The notes beneath the pieces are model-generated. The model made no database searches. It was given only the letters and a program-made list of their open reading frames with translations, and was not told where the DNA came from. Made by a program: the position numbers and the translations under genes. Source: Dankookia rubra (lineage in GTDB: Bacteria; Pseudomonadota; Alphaproteobacteria; Acetobacterales; Acetobacteraceae). From it: a DNA stretch of 64,000 bases. Position 1 is the first letter of the stretch, and each line of letters starts with the position of its first letter. This document shows, in pieces, positions 41,587 through 49,539 of this stretch. The DNA is taken from positions 1 to 64,000 of the forward strand of contig NZ_SMSJ01000013.1 of NCBI RefSeq assembly GCF_004355005.1. Reading direction: 5' to 3'.

Positions 41587-43895
41587 GCCTCGCCCGCATT
41601 GCCGCCCGCGGCATCCGTGTGCTGTTCCTCGCGGGCCTTCCGGGCCTGGCCGCGGCGCAGATGGATGCGCCGAGCGTGACCCCGCGCGACCCGACGCCGC
41701 TCGGCGGCAACCTCGCGCCCGGCGGCGGCGCGGCCGGCGGCGCCCAGCGCGTCGCCCCCTTTGCCGGGCTGGGCGGCGGCGGGCCGCAGCAGGACCCGAA
41801 TGCCCCCGTCACCTTCACCGCCGACGAGGTCGAGTACGACCGCGAGAAGGGGCTGGTCACCGCGCGCGGCAAGGTCGAGGCCTGGCAGGGCGAGCGGCTG
41901 CTGCGCGCCGACCAGTTCACCTACGACCGCAACACCGGCATCGCCACCGCGACCGGCAACGTCCAGCTCATGGAGCCGGACGGCAGCGTGCTGTTCGCCG
42001 ACCGGGCCGAGCTGAAGGACCGCTTCCGCGACGGCGTGCTGGAAGGCGTACGCGCGTTGCTGGCGGCCAACGGCAAGATGGCGGCGAACGGCGCCCAGCG
42101 CACCGGCGGCACGGTGAATGAGCTGTCGCGCGTGGTCTATACCTCCTGCGACCTCTGCAAGGACGACCCGACCGCGGCGCCGCTCTGGACCGTGCAGGCG
42201 CGGCGGGCGACGCAGGACAAGGACGCGCTGCGGATCTCCTACCGCGACGCCACAGTGCGGATGTTCGGCATCCCCGTGCTCTACACGCCCTATCTCTCGC
42301 ACCCCGATCCCTCGACCCCGCGGGCCTCGGGCTTCCTGTTCCCGACCTTCGGCTATACCCGCTTCCTCGGCGGCTTCTTCGAGACGCCGTATTTCTGGGC
42401 GATCGACCAGACCTCCGACCTGACGATCACCCCGATCGTTTCCTCCCGGCAGTATCCGAATCTTGGCCTCGAATACCGCAAGCTGTTCAACTCCGGCGAG
42501 ATTCTCGGCAGCGCCTCGATCGGCGGCCTGAACGGCAAGGACACCGGGGGGAAGGAGGAGTTCGCCGGCCACATCTTCCTGAAGGGCCGCTTCACGGTGG
42601 ATGAGAACTGGCGCGCCGGCTTCGACCTGAACCGCGCGACGTCCGAGATCTACCTGCGCACCTTCCGCTACGAATACCGCCGGGTGCTGACCAGCCAGGT
42701 CTATACCGAGGGCTTCTGGGACACCGAGGGCTACGTGCGGATGGATGCGCGGGCCTATCAGGGCCTCCGCACCTCGGACGACACCCGGCAGGTGCCCTAT
42801 GTCCTGCCGAACATCTATGCCGAGCGCGCGCCGCGCGAGAAGGTGCTCGGCGGCAACCTGACGCTGGATGCCGGGCTGCTCGGCATCTACCGCGACATCG
42901 GCAGCCAGTCGCAACGCCTGGCGACGCGTGCCCGCTGGGAGCGGCCGGAGGTCGACCCCATGGGCGGCCTCTGGACCTTCAAGGCCGACGCGACGGCGAT
43001 CGGATACAATGCCAAGGGGCAGCAGGAGCCGCCGACCAACCTGCCGGACGCCAACGGCACGCGCGGCGTCGGCAACATCCGCGCCGCGGTCGACTGGCGC
43101 ATGCCCTTCATCCGCTACGCCGGCGACTACGGCAGCCAGACGATCGAGCCGCGCGTGCAGTTCGTCACCGGCCCGCGCATGGGGCCGCAGCGCAGCGTGC
43201 CGAACGAGGACAGCATCGACTTCGAGTTCACCGATGCGAACCTCTTTGCGTTGAACCGCTTCACCGGGCGCGACCGGCAGGAAGGCGGCAGCCGCGTCGA
43301 TACTGCGATGCGTGCCGCCTGGGACTTCCCCAATGGCGGCCAGGTGGAGGGGCTGGTCGGGCGCTCCTTCAGGTTCGACGACGATTTCAAGGACGCCAAC
43401 CCCTATGCCGGCTCTGGCCTCGACCGCCGCGCCTCGGACTATGTCGCGCGGCTGCGGGTGGCGCCGGTCCCCTGGCTGGAGACCATCGGCCGCGTCCGCA
43501 CCGACGGCGAGCAGATCTTCCAGCGCAAGCTGGCCGACACGGTGGCGAACGTCACCGTCGGTGGGGTGACGGTCTCGGCCGGCTATCTCTATTCGGTGCC
43601 GCTGCCCTACCTGGTGCCGTCCCGCTCGCGCGACGAGGTCTCGGCCGGCATCGCCGGCAAGATCAACGAGTACTGGCGCGCCGGCTTTTCCGGCAAGTAC
43701 GACCTCGCGCTCGGCCGCGCGGTGCTGGTGCAGGGCTTCGCCGGCTACGAGGACGAGTGCTTCATCATCGAGGGCCGATTCATCAAGCGCTTCGCCCAGG
43801 ACCCGACCACGCAGACGCTCTATCCGGCCAACACGATCCTGCTGTTCCGGATCGGCTTCAAGACGCTGGGCGAGTACTTCTTCCGGGCGCTATAG
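41583..43895 (+). CDS. lptD: LPS assembly outer-membrane protein LptD
   Basis: 770-residue beta-barrel protein that inserts LPS into the outer leaflet with LptE. ATG 41583 overlaps the lptG stop. Signal peptide (GIRVLFLAGLPGLAAAQ), a Pro/Gly-rich linker, then the OstA-like jellyroll (VTFTADEVEYDREKGLVTAR) and the barrel from about residue 230. Conserved Cys are at 189 and 192 (SCDLC) and 726 (DECFII), matching the disulfide-forming pattern of the family. In many alphaproteobacteria surA and pdxA follow lptD; here Bug genes do. Confidence 0.93.
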   Translation: MSLARIAARGIRVLFLAGLPGLAAAQMDAPSVTPRDPTPLGGNLAPGGGAAGGAQRVAPFAGLGGGGPQQDPNAPVTFTADEVEYDREKGLVTARGKVEAWQGERLLRADQFTYDRNTGIATATGNVQLMEPDGSVLFADRAELKDRFRDGVLEGVRALLAANGKMAANGAQRTGGTVNELSRVVYTSCDLCKDDPTAAPLWTVQARRATQDKDALRISYRDATVRMFGIPVLYTPYLSHPDPSTPRASGFLFPTFGYTRFLGGFFETPYFWAIDQTSDLTITPIVSSRQYPNLGLEYRKLFNSGEILGSASIGGLNGKDTGGKEEFAGHIFLKGRFTVDENWRAGFDLNRATSEIYLRTFRYEYRRVLTSQVYTEGFWDTEGYVRMDARAYQGLRTSDDTRQVPYVLPNIYAERAPREKVLGGNLTLDAGLLGIYRDIGSQSQRLATRARWERPEVDPMGGLWTFKADATAIGYNAKGQQEPPTNLPDANGTRGVGNIRAAVDWRMPFIRYAGDYGSQTIEPRVQFVTGPRMGPQRSVPNEDSIDFEFTDANLFALNRFTGRDRQEGGSRVDTAMRAAWDFPNGGQVEGLVGRSFRFDDDFKDANPYAGSGLDRRASDYVARLRVAPVPWLETIGRVRTDGEQIFQRKLADTVANVTVGGVTVSAGYLYSVPLPYLVPSRSRDEVSAGIAGKINEYWRAGFSGKYDLALGRAVLVQGFAGYEDECFIIEGRFIKRFAQDPTTQTLYPANTILLFRIGFKTLGEYFFRAL

Positions 43896-43904
43896 CCTGC
43901 GCCC

Positions 43905-43928
43905 GTCCCGGATGGAGACAACCGGGAC
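43905..43928 (+). terminator. hairpin after lptD
   Basis: GTCCCGG (43905-43911) and CCGGGAC (43922-43928) form a perfect 7-bp stem with a 10-base loop, 10 bases after the lptD stop. It probably separates the lpt operon from the Bug cluster; there is no T run. Confidence 0.45.
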
Positions 43929-43986
43929 GTGGATCGCTGTATCGGCCAGGCCTGGGCGGTTGCGCATCCCCGCGGGGTTGCGCAGT

Positions 43987-44006
43987 CTCCGGCCAAAGAC
44001 CGGAGG
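43987..44006 (+). promoter_or_regulatory. hairpin covering the ribosome site of the first Bug gene
   Basis: CTCCGG (43987-43992) pairs with CCGGAG (44000-44005), and the right arm contains most of the Shine-Dalgarno GGAGGA (44002-44007) of the gene starting at 44016. When folded, the ribosome site would be closed. This suggests translation controlled by RNA structure or by an RNA or protein partner; the 6-bp stem is short, so this is tentative. Confidence 0.4.
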
Positions 44007-44015
44007 AACCGCAGA

Positions 44016-45002
44016 ATGAGTTCGACCATCGGCCGCCGCGGCGCGCTCGCGCTCGGCGCCGCCACGCTCGCCACCTCGGCCCTTGCCACGCCCGCCCTGG
44101 CGCAGGCCGGCTTCCCCAGCCGGCCGATCCGCATGATCGTCCCCTGGCTGCCCGGCGGCTCCTCCGACACCGAGTTGCGGGTGCTGTCCGACCTGGCCAC
44201 CCGCAAGCTCGGCCAGACCGTGCTGGTCGAGAACAAGGCCGGCGCCACCGGCACGCTCGGCGCGCTGATGATGGCGCAGGAACGCAGCGGCGACGGCTAC
44301 CTCGTCGGGCAGATGCCGATCAGCGTCTTCCGCCTGCCCGCGATGTCGCGCCGGCCGACCTTCGACCCGCTGGCCGACTTCAGCTGGATCATCCACCTGA
44401 CCGGCTACACCTTCGGCGTGGTGGTGCGGGCCGACCAGCCCTGGAAGACCTGGCAGGAGTTCGTCGCCTACGCGCGCGCCAACCCGGGCAAGGTCACCTA
44501 CGGCACGCCCGGCGTCGGCAGCACGCTGCACATCACGATGGAGCGCATCGCCGAGCAGCTCGGCATCGAGTGGCTGCACGTGCCTTTCAAGGGCGGTGCC
44601 GACAACATCCAGGCGGTGCTGTCCGGCGCGACCACGGTGAATACCGACAGCACCGGCTGGGCCCCGCTGGTCGATGACGGCAAGCTGCGGCTGCTGGTGG
44701 TCTGGACCGCCGAGCGGACGAAGCGCTTCCCTGATGTGCCGACCCTGCGCGAGGTCGGCATCGATATCGTCGCCGACAGCCCCTATGGCCTGGCCGGCCC
44801 GAAGGGGATGGATCCCGGCGTGGTGAGGGTGCTGCACGACGCCTTCAAAGAGGCGCTGTTCGACCCGCAGCACCTGGCGACGCTCGAGCGCTACGACATG
44901 CCGCTGCGCTACATGGGGCCCGAGGACTACGCCGCCTTCGCCCGCCGGATCGCCGGGGAGGAGGCGGCGATCATCCGCAAGCTCGGGCTGCGGATCGACT
45001 GA
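44016..45002 (+). CDS. Bug/TctC family binding protein, first of three in tandem
   Basis: 328 residues from ATG 44016 (CGGAGGAA upstream). Signal RRGALALGAATLATSALATPA resembles a twin-arginine leader with only part of the consensus. The mature start is FPSRPIRMIVPWLPGGSSD; further family segments are VLVENKAGATGTLGALM and VTYGTPGVGSTLHITMERIA. It shares SPYGLAGPKGMDPGVVRVLH almost word for word with the next gene, so they arose by duplication. There are no TctA/TctB genes. The ligand, presumably a carboxylate, is unknown. Confidence 0.9.
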   Translation: MSSTIGRRGALALGAATLATSALATPALAQAGFPSRPIRMIVPWLPGGSSDTELRVLSDLATRKLGQTVLVENKAGATGTLGALMMAQERSGDGYLVGQMPISVFRLPAMSRRPTFDPLADFSWIIHLTGYTFGVVVRADQPWKTWQEFVAYARANPGKVTYGTPGVGSTLHITMERIAEQLGIEWLHVPFKGGADNIQAVLSGATTVNTDSTGWAPLVDDGKLRLLVVWTAERTKRFPDVPTLREVGIDIVADSPYGLAGPKGMDPGVVRVLHDAFKEALFDPQHLATLERYDMPLRYMGPEDYAAFARRIAGEEAAIIRKLGLRID

Positions 45003-45378
45003 TACTCAGCACGAAGGTTCCACCTTCGTGCCCCTCGGACGCCGGGCGCCGCGCCTCCGCGCGGCTTGGCTTCGCCGCACCGGCGGCGGGCGCCATTCGG
45101 CGCCTCGGCCCTCCGGGCCGCAGGCCGGAACCTGGTGCGGCGGGTATGGGCGGCTGGCGGCCGCGCCGCTAGGTCACAAGCCTGCGCGACGCCGCTGCCG
45201 CTGCCGCTACCCCCGGTTGGCGCGTCGCGTCGCCTCGGCTACAGGCGGTGCCGCACCACGCCGCGCAGGCGGCACCCCTGCCGCGCATCGTATCCGGGGC
45301 AGCGTCACGCATGCGGGTGTTTACGCCCGTCCGCACGCTGCCCCGACCCGCGCCGCAGCACCGGGAGAGGATACCGCC
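45003..45378 (+). other. structured 376-base gap between Bug genes
   Basis: No gene is supported here. It holds several perfect inverted repeats: 45010-45018 / 45022-45030 (9 bp, just after the stop, terminator-like), 45089-45094 / 45099-45104 (6 bp), 45106-45111 / 45115-45120 (6 bp), and 45295-45305 / 45335-45345 (11 bp, 29-base loop) ending 33 bases before the next start. The last could act as a leader element or attenuator for the second Bug gene. The ribosome site GGGAGAGG precedes ATG 45379. Confidence 0.5.
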
Positions 45379-46347
45379 ATGACCCATTCCATCGGCCGCC
45401 GTGCCGCGCTGGCGCTCGGCGCCGCGACGCTCGCCGCGCCGGCGCTCGCCCAGCCGGCCTTCCCGACCCGGCCGATCCGCATGTACGTCCCCTGGGGCGC
45501 CGGCGGCACCACCGACGTCGAGATGCGGGCGCTCTGCGACGCCGCCGCCCGCCGCATCGGCCAGCCGATCGTGATCGACAACAAGTCCGGCGCCGGCGGC
45601 ATCCTCGGCGCCCAGGCCATGCTGACCGACAAGCCGGACGGCTATACGCTCGGGCAGATGCCGGTCAGCGTCTTCCGCACGCCGCTGATGTCGAGCCGGC
45701 CGATGTACGATCCGGTCAACGACTTCACCTATATCGTGCATCTCTGCGGCTATCTCTTCGGCGTGGTGGTCCGCGCCGACGCGCCCTGGAAGACCTTTCC
45801 GGAACTGCTGGACGACGCGAAGCGCAATCCGGGGAAGATCAATTACGGCACGCCGGGCATCGGCACCTCGCTGCACCTGACGATGGAGCGCATCGCCGCC
45901 GAGCGCGGGCTCGACTGGACCCATGTCCCCTTCCGCGGCTTTGCCGAGAACATGAACGCGCTGCTCGGCGGCACCACCGACGTCCTTGCCGACAGCAGCG
46001 GCTGGTCGCAGCTGGTCGAGGACGGCAAGTGCCGCCTGCTGGTCACCTGGGGCGAGCAGCGCGCCAAGCGCTTCCCCGCCGCGCCGACCCTGCGCGAGGT
46101 CGGCATCGATATCGTCAGCGCCTCGCCCTACGGGATCGGCGGGCCGAAGGGGATGGATGCCGGCGTGGTGCGGGTGATCCACGACGCCTTCAAGGAGGCG
46201 CTGGACGACCCGGCGCATCTCGCGGTGCTGGACCGATTCGACATGCCGCTGATGTACAAGAATACCGCCGACTACCGGGCCTTCGTCCGCCAGCAGGTCG
46301 AGGAGGACCGGGCGATGATCCAGCGGCTCGGGCTCAAGCTGAACTGA
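45379..46347 (+). CDS. Bug/TctC family binding protein, second of three in tandem
   Basis: 322 residues from ATG 45379 behind GGGAGAGGA. Signal RRAALALGAATLAAPALAQ. Mature start FPTRPIRMYVPWGAGGTTD, then IVIDNKSGAGGILGAQAM, INYGTPGIGTSLHLTMERIA and the block VGIDIVSASPYGIGGPKGMD. It is most similar to the preceding gene by eye, including signal peptide and C-terminal RLGLKLN-type ending. No membrane partner is nearby; the function is binding of an unknown, probably carboxylic, solute. Confidence 0.9.
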   Translation: MTHSIGRRAALALGAATLAAPALAQPAFPTRPIRMYVPWGAGGTTDVEMRALCDAAARRIGQPIVIDNKSGAGGILGAQAMLTDKPDGYTLGQMPVSVFRTPLMSSRPMYDPVNDFTYIVHLCGYLFGVVVRADAPWKTFPELLDDAKRNPGKINYGTPGIGTSLHLTMERIAAERGLDWTHVPFRGFAENMNALLGGTTDVLADSSGWSQLVEDGKCRLLVTWGEQRAKRFPAAPTLREVGIDIVSASPYGIGGPKGMDAGVVRVIHDAFKEALDDPAHLAVLDRFDMPLMYKNTADYRAFVRQQVEEDRAMIQRLGLKLN

Positions 46348-46384
46348 GGCGCTGGCGCCGGCGGGTGCGGCAGGCGCATGCTCC

Positions 46385-46414
46385 GCGGCAGACCGGCCCA
46401 AGCCGGCATGCCGC
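46385..46414 (+). promoter_or_regulatory. hairpin just before the ribosome site of the third Bug gene
   Basis: GCGGCA (46385-46390) pairs with TGCCGC (46409-46414), enclosing a second stem CCGGC / GCCGG (46393-46397 / 46402-46406). It ends one base before the ribosome site GGAGGA at 46416-46421. It lies in the 80-base gap between the second and third Bug genes and may stabilise the mRNA or affect translation. Confidence 0.45.
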
Positions 46415-46427
46415 TGGAGGATCGCCC

Positions 46428-47393
46428 ATGCCCCCGACCCTTGCCCGCCGCGCGCTGCTCGGTGCCTGCCTCGCGCCGCTGGCCGCCCCCGCCCGCGGCG
46501 AGGCGCGCTTCCCCGACCGCCCCTTGCGCGTCTTCGTGCCCTGGACGCCGGGCGGCGCGACCGACATCCAGATGCGCTCGGCCTGCGAGCTCGCCTCGCG
46601 GCATCTCGGCCAGCCGATCGTGGTGGAGAACCGGCCGGGGGCGAGCGGCTCGCTCGGCGCCGTCGCGCTGAAGGACGCGAAGCCCGACGGCTATACCCTG
46701 TCGCAGATGCCCAACAGCGTCTTCCGCATGCCGGCGATGCAGCAGCGGCCGCAATGGGATCCCTTGCGCGACTTCACCTGGATCATCCGCCTGGTCGGCT
46801 ACATGGGCGGGGTGGTGGTTCGGCCGGACGCGCCCTGGCAGACGCTGCCCGAGCTGATCGCCTTCGCCCGCGCCAATCCGGGGAAGATCAGCTACGGCAC
46901 GCCCGGCGCCAATACGACGGAGGTGCAGATGCAGCGCCTGGCGAAGCTGGCCGGCATCGACTGGGTGCCGGTCGCCTTCCGCGGCGCCGCGCCCAACCTG
47001 CAGGCGCTGCTGTCGGGCGACATCCACTTCTCCGCCGAGACCAGCGCCTTGTTCGACATGGCGCTGGAAGGCCGCTTCCGGCCGCTGGCGGTCTGGATGT
47101 CGGAACGCGTCGCCCGCTTCCCCGCGGTGCCGACCTTCCGCGAGCTGGGCTGGGACGTGCTGGGCGAGAGCACCTACGGCATCGCCGGGCCGCGCGGCAT
47201 GGACCCCGCGGTGGTGCGGACCATCCACGACGCCTTCCGCCTCGCGGTGCACGACCCGGCGCATCTCGCCGTGCTCGCGCGGTTCGACATGCCGGTGCGT
47301 TACCTCGGCACCGAGGACTTCGCCAGGGAGGCCGTGGCGCTGGCCGAGGAGGCGCGGCGGATCGTGCAGGAACTGGGGTTGAAGCAGGTGTGA
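46428..47393 (+). CDS. Bug/TctC family binding protein, third of three in tandem
   Basis: 321 residues from ATG 46428. Short signal (LARRALLGACLAPLAAPARG), mature start FPDRPLRVFVPWTPGGATD, then IVVENRPGASGSLGAVAL and ISYGTPGANTTEVQMQRLA. It keeps the QMPNSVFRMPAMQQRP block seen in the two preceding genes, showing common descent, but its ligand region (FSAETSALFDMALEGRF) differs, so it may bind another solute. The stop overlaps the DUF1835 gene by four bases (GTGA). Confidence 0.9.
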   Translation: MPPTLARRALLGACLAPLAAPARGEARFPDRPLRVFVPWTPGGATDIQMRSACELASRHLGQPIVVENRPGASGSLGAVALKDAKPDGYTLSQMPNSVFRMPAMQQRPQWDPLRDFTWIIRLVGYMGGVVVRPDAPWQTLPELIAFARANPGKISYGTPGANTTEVQMQRLAKLAGIDWVPVAFRGAAPNLQALLSGDIHFSAETSALFDMALEGRFRPLAVWMSERVARFPAVPTFRELGWDVLGESTYGIAGPRGMDPAVVRTIHDAFRLAVHDPAHLAVLARFDMPVRYLGTEDFAREAVALAEEARRIVQELGLKQV

Positions 47394-48304
47394 GCACGCT
47401 GCATCTCCGCTGCGGCGACGACCTGCGGGTCGCCCTGCCGCGCGCCGGCGTGGCCGGCGGCTATCTCTGCTTTTCCGACCCCGTCTGCCAGGGGCCGGCG
47501 CGGGACGATGGCGACCTGCTCGCCTGGCTCGGCCTGCGGGCGCGCTTCGTGGCGCAGCATGCCGACATGGACCTGGGCGAGGCGCGGCTGCGGCTCGGCC
47601 GGGAATATGCCGCGCTGCAGGCACTGCACCGCTACGAGGCGGTGCATCTCTGGTTCGAGCACGACCTCTGGGACCAGGCGGCGCTGATCCGCGTGCTGTC
47701 GCTGCTGGCGGAGAAGCGGCTGTTGCGCGACCGGTTATGGTTGATGCCGGCGGATGGGGTGCGCAGCTTCCCGGAACTCCCCGATGCGGAACTGGCCGCG
47801 CTGCTGCCCGCGCCGCTGAGCGCGCTGCAGCTGCAGCAGGCGGCGGAGGCCTGGGAAGGGTTCGCCGCGGCCGATCCGCGACCGCTGGAGGCGCTGGCGC
47901 GGCAGGACCTGGCGCTTCCCTTCCTCGGCGCGGCGATGCTGCGGCACCTGCGCGACCTGCCCTGGACCACGGACGGGCTGGGCGAGACGGAGCGAAAGCT
48001 GTTGCGGTTGGTGGCCGGGGGGGCAACGGAGGAGGCCGAAGTCCTTACGGCGCTGCGCGCCGGCGATCCGGTCTTTCACGTCACCGACCTGATCGTGCGG
48101 GACCTGGTGCGGCGGTTGCGGACCGGGCCGCACCGGCCGCTGCTGGCGGGCGACCCCCTTCGCCTTTCGGCGCGGGGGGAAGCGGTGCTGGCGGGCACGG
48201 GGCGGCACCGGCCGGTCCCGCGCGCGCATGCCGGCATCGCCGTTCTGCCCGATCCGCCCTGGCTCTGGGACCCGAAGGCGGCGGGCGTGGTGGCCGGGAC
48301 ATGA
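47390..48304 (+). CDS. DUF1835 domain protein
   Basis: 304 residues from GTG 47390, overlapping the third Bug gene stop and so translationally coupled to it. The N-terminal 100 residues fit DUF1835: LHLRCGDDLRVALPRAGVAG, FSDPVCQGPARD, LWFEHDLWDQAALIRVLSLL. The C-terminal half is helical with a probable winged-helix-like segment (GLGETERKLLRLVAGGATEE). Function is unknown for the family; the coupling to a periplasmic binding protein is unexpected for a cytoplasmic protein. Confidence 0.75.
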   Translation: MSTLHLRCGDDLRVALPRAGVAGGYLCFSDPVCQGPARDDGDLLAWLGLRARFVAQHADMDLGEARLRLGREYAALQALHRYEAVHLWFEHDLWDQAALIRVLSLLAEKRLLRDRLWLMPADGVRSFPELPDAELAALLPAPLSALQLQQAAEAWEGFAAADPRPLEALARQDLALPFLGAAMLRHLRDLPWTTDGLGETERKLLRLVAGGATEEAEVLTALRAGDPVFHVTDLIVRDLVRRLRTGPHRPLLAGDPLRLSARGEAVLAGTGRHRPVPRAHAGIAVLPDPPWLWDPKAAGVVAGT

Positions 48305-48344
48305 GGGCGGGGCGGGGGCGCGTGCCCCCGCCCGACCCGTGGGG

Positions 48345-48683
48345 TCAGCCGCCGACGCGGCGGGCCGGGGTGCCGGCCAGCTGGCCGCCATTGGCCGTGC
48401 CGGGGGCGTGGTAGGTGACGTGGCGGTTGCCCGCCTCGCCGGTGATCTCGGCGATCAGGCCGGTCGGGGCCTGGGCTTGCGGCGCGCCGCCATAGGCGAT
48501 GCTGCGGTTTCCCGCCTCACCGGTGATGCGGCCATAGCCGCCGCCGACGACATTGTCGCTCGGCGCGTCGTAGACCACCTCGGCGTCGCGACCGCCGCCA
48601 ACGACGCGCGGGCCACCTTGTGCGAAGGCGGTGCCGGTCAGCGCGACGGCGAGGGTGGAAGCGAGGAGGATGGAGCGGAACAT
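48345..48683 (-). CDS. small secreted Gly-rich repeat protein
   Basis: 112 residues from ATG 48683; the frame runs on upstream, but this start gives a signal peptide (FRSILLASTLAVALTGTAFA). The mature protein has three repeats of about 18-20 residues ending in Tyr: PRVVGGGRDAEVVYDAPS, GRITGEAGNRSIAYGGAP and AEITGEAGNRHVTYHAPG. The first is close to QAWIMGGGDDRTVVYANPS of the protein at 23195-23578, so both belong to one unnamed family. It is divergent from the DUF1203 gene; role unknown, periplasmic or outside the cell. Confidence 0.72.
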   Translation of the reverse strand: MFRSILLASTLAVALTGTAFAQGGPRVVGGGRDAEVVYDAPSDNVVGGGYGRITGEAGNRSIAYGGAPQAQAPTGLIAEITGEAGNRHVTYHAPGTANGGQLAGTPARRVGG

Positions 48684-48929
48684 GATGCTAGGCGTCCTGT
48701 GTTGTTGGGGCGGCAATGCGTCGCCCTGTCCCGACACCAGATGGACCCGTCCGCGGCATTATCCCAATACGGATCGTGGATGCCCGTGATTTGCCGGGCT
48801 GATGCCCGCATGGGTGCCGTGCGTTGCGCGCGGGACGATACGCGGAACCAACGCAGGGATGCGGAGGCAAGGACCGGATGGCGGCGGCCGCGCCGCGCTG
48901 CGAGGCTCGCCCGGCAAGGAGTCCGCCGC

Positions 48930-49403
48930 ATGCCGCATTTCCGCTGTGTCGCCATCCCGACCGAGACCGCCGCGCGCTGGCGCGCCACCGGCCGCGACGA
49001 TCGCGGCCAGGCGCTGCATCGCCGCGTGGTGGACGGGCCGGGCTTTCCCTGCCGTCACTGCCTGCAACTGGGGGAGGCAGGGGAGGCGATGCTGCTCGGC
49101 AGCTACGACCTGCCGCATCCGCAGGGCGTCTACTGGACGCCGAGCCCGATCTTCCTGCACGCACGCGACTGCACCCGTTTCGAGACGCCCGATGCGATCG
49201 CGCCGGTGGTGCTGGCGAACGGCATGGTCTCGGTGCGCAGCTACGATGCCGACGAGATGTGCCTCTATGATCTCGGCGGGGTGAGCGAGGGGTGGGAGGT
49301 GGCGCCGCTGCTGGCGCGGGCGCTGGAGGATCCGCGAACCCGCTTCGTGAATATCCACACCGCGCGGCCGGGATGCCTGCTGACGGCGGTGGAGCAGGCG
49401 TGA
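48930..49403 (+). CDS. DUF1203 family protein
   Basis: 157 residues from ATG 48930 behind AAGGAG. The family pattern is clear: FPCRHCLQLGEAGEAMLLGS with a CxxC, then SPIFLHARDCTRFETPDAI and VNIHTARPGCLLTAVEQA at the end. DUF1203 proteins are small, soluble and uncharacterised; the paired Cys could bind metal or a cofactor, which is speculation. It is convergent with the ABC-F gene across a hairpin. Confidence 0.85.
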   Translation: MPHFRCVAIPTETAARWRATGRDDRGQALHRRVVDGPGFPCRHCLQLGEAGEAMLLGSYDLPHPQGVYWTPSPIFLHARDCTRFETPDAIAPVVLANGMVSVRSYDADEMCLYDLGGVSEGWEVAPLLARALEDPRTRFVNIHTARPGCLLTAVEQA

Positions 49404-49421
49404 GCCGGCCAGGGGAAGTTT

Positions 49422-49446
49422 GGGGAGGGATACGTGTTCCCTCTCC
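49422..49446. terminator. convergent-gap hairpin, repeat copy R3
   Basis: GGGGAGGGA (49422-49430) pairs with TCCCTCTCC (49438-49446), a 9-bp stem with one G-T pair and a 7-base loop. It starts 19 bases after the DUF1203 stop in a 136-base convergent gap and resembles the elements at 33614-33662 and 52178-52230. A smaller stem, AGGAG / CTCCT, lies at about 49507-49521. Confidence 0.5.
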
Positions 49447-49539
49447 AGGCCCCACCCTTCCTTTCTCTGGGGCGGCTACCGACCCAGTGCGATAGGAACG
49501 GGACCAGGAGGATAACTCCTCCCCGGCCTTCCCTGGGGA

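Noticed and set aside
45028..45378. In-frame extension of the second Bug gene into the structured gap
   Set aside because: The extension is Arg/Pro/Ala-rich with no signal peptide; ATG 45379 has GGGAGAGG and gives the expected leader.
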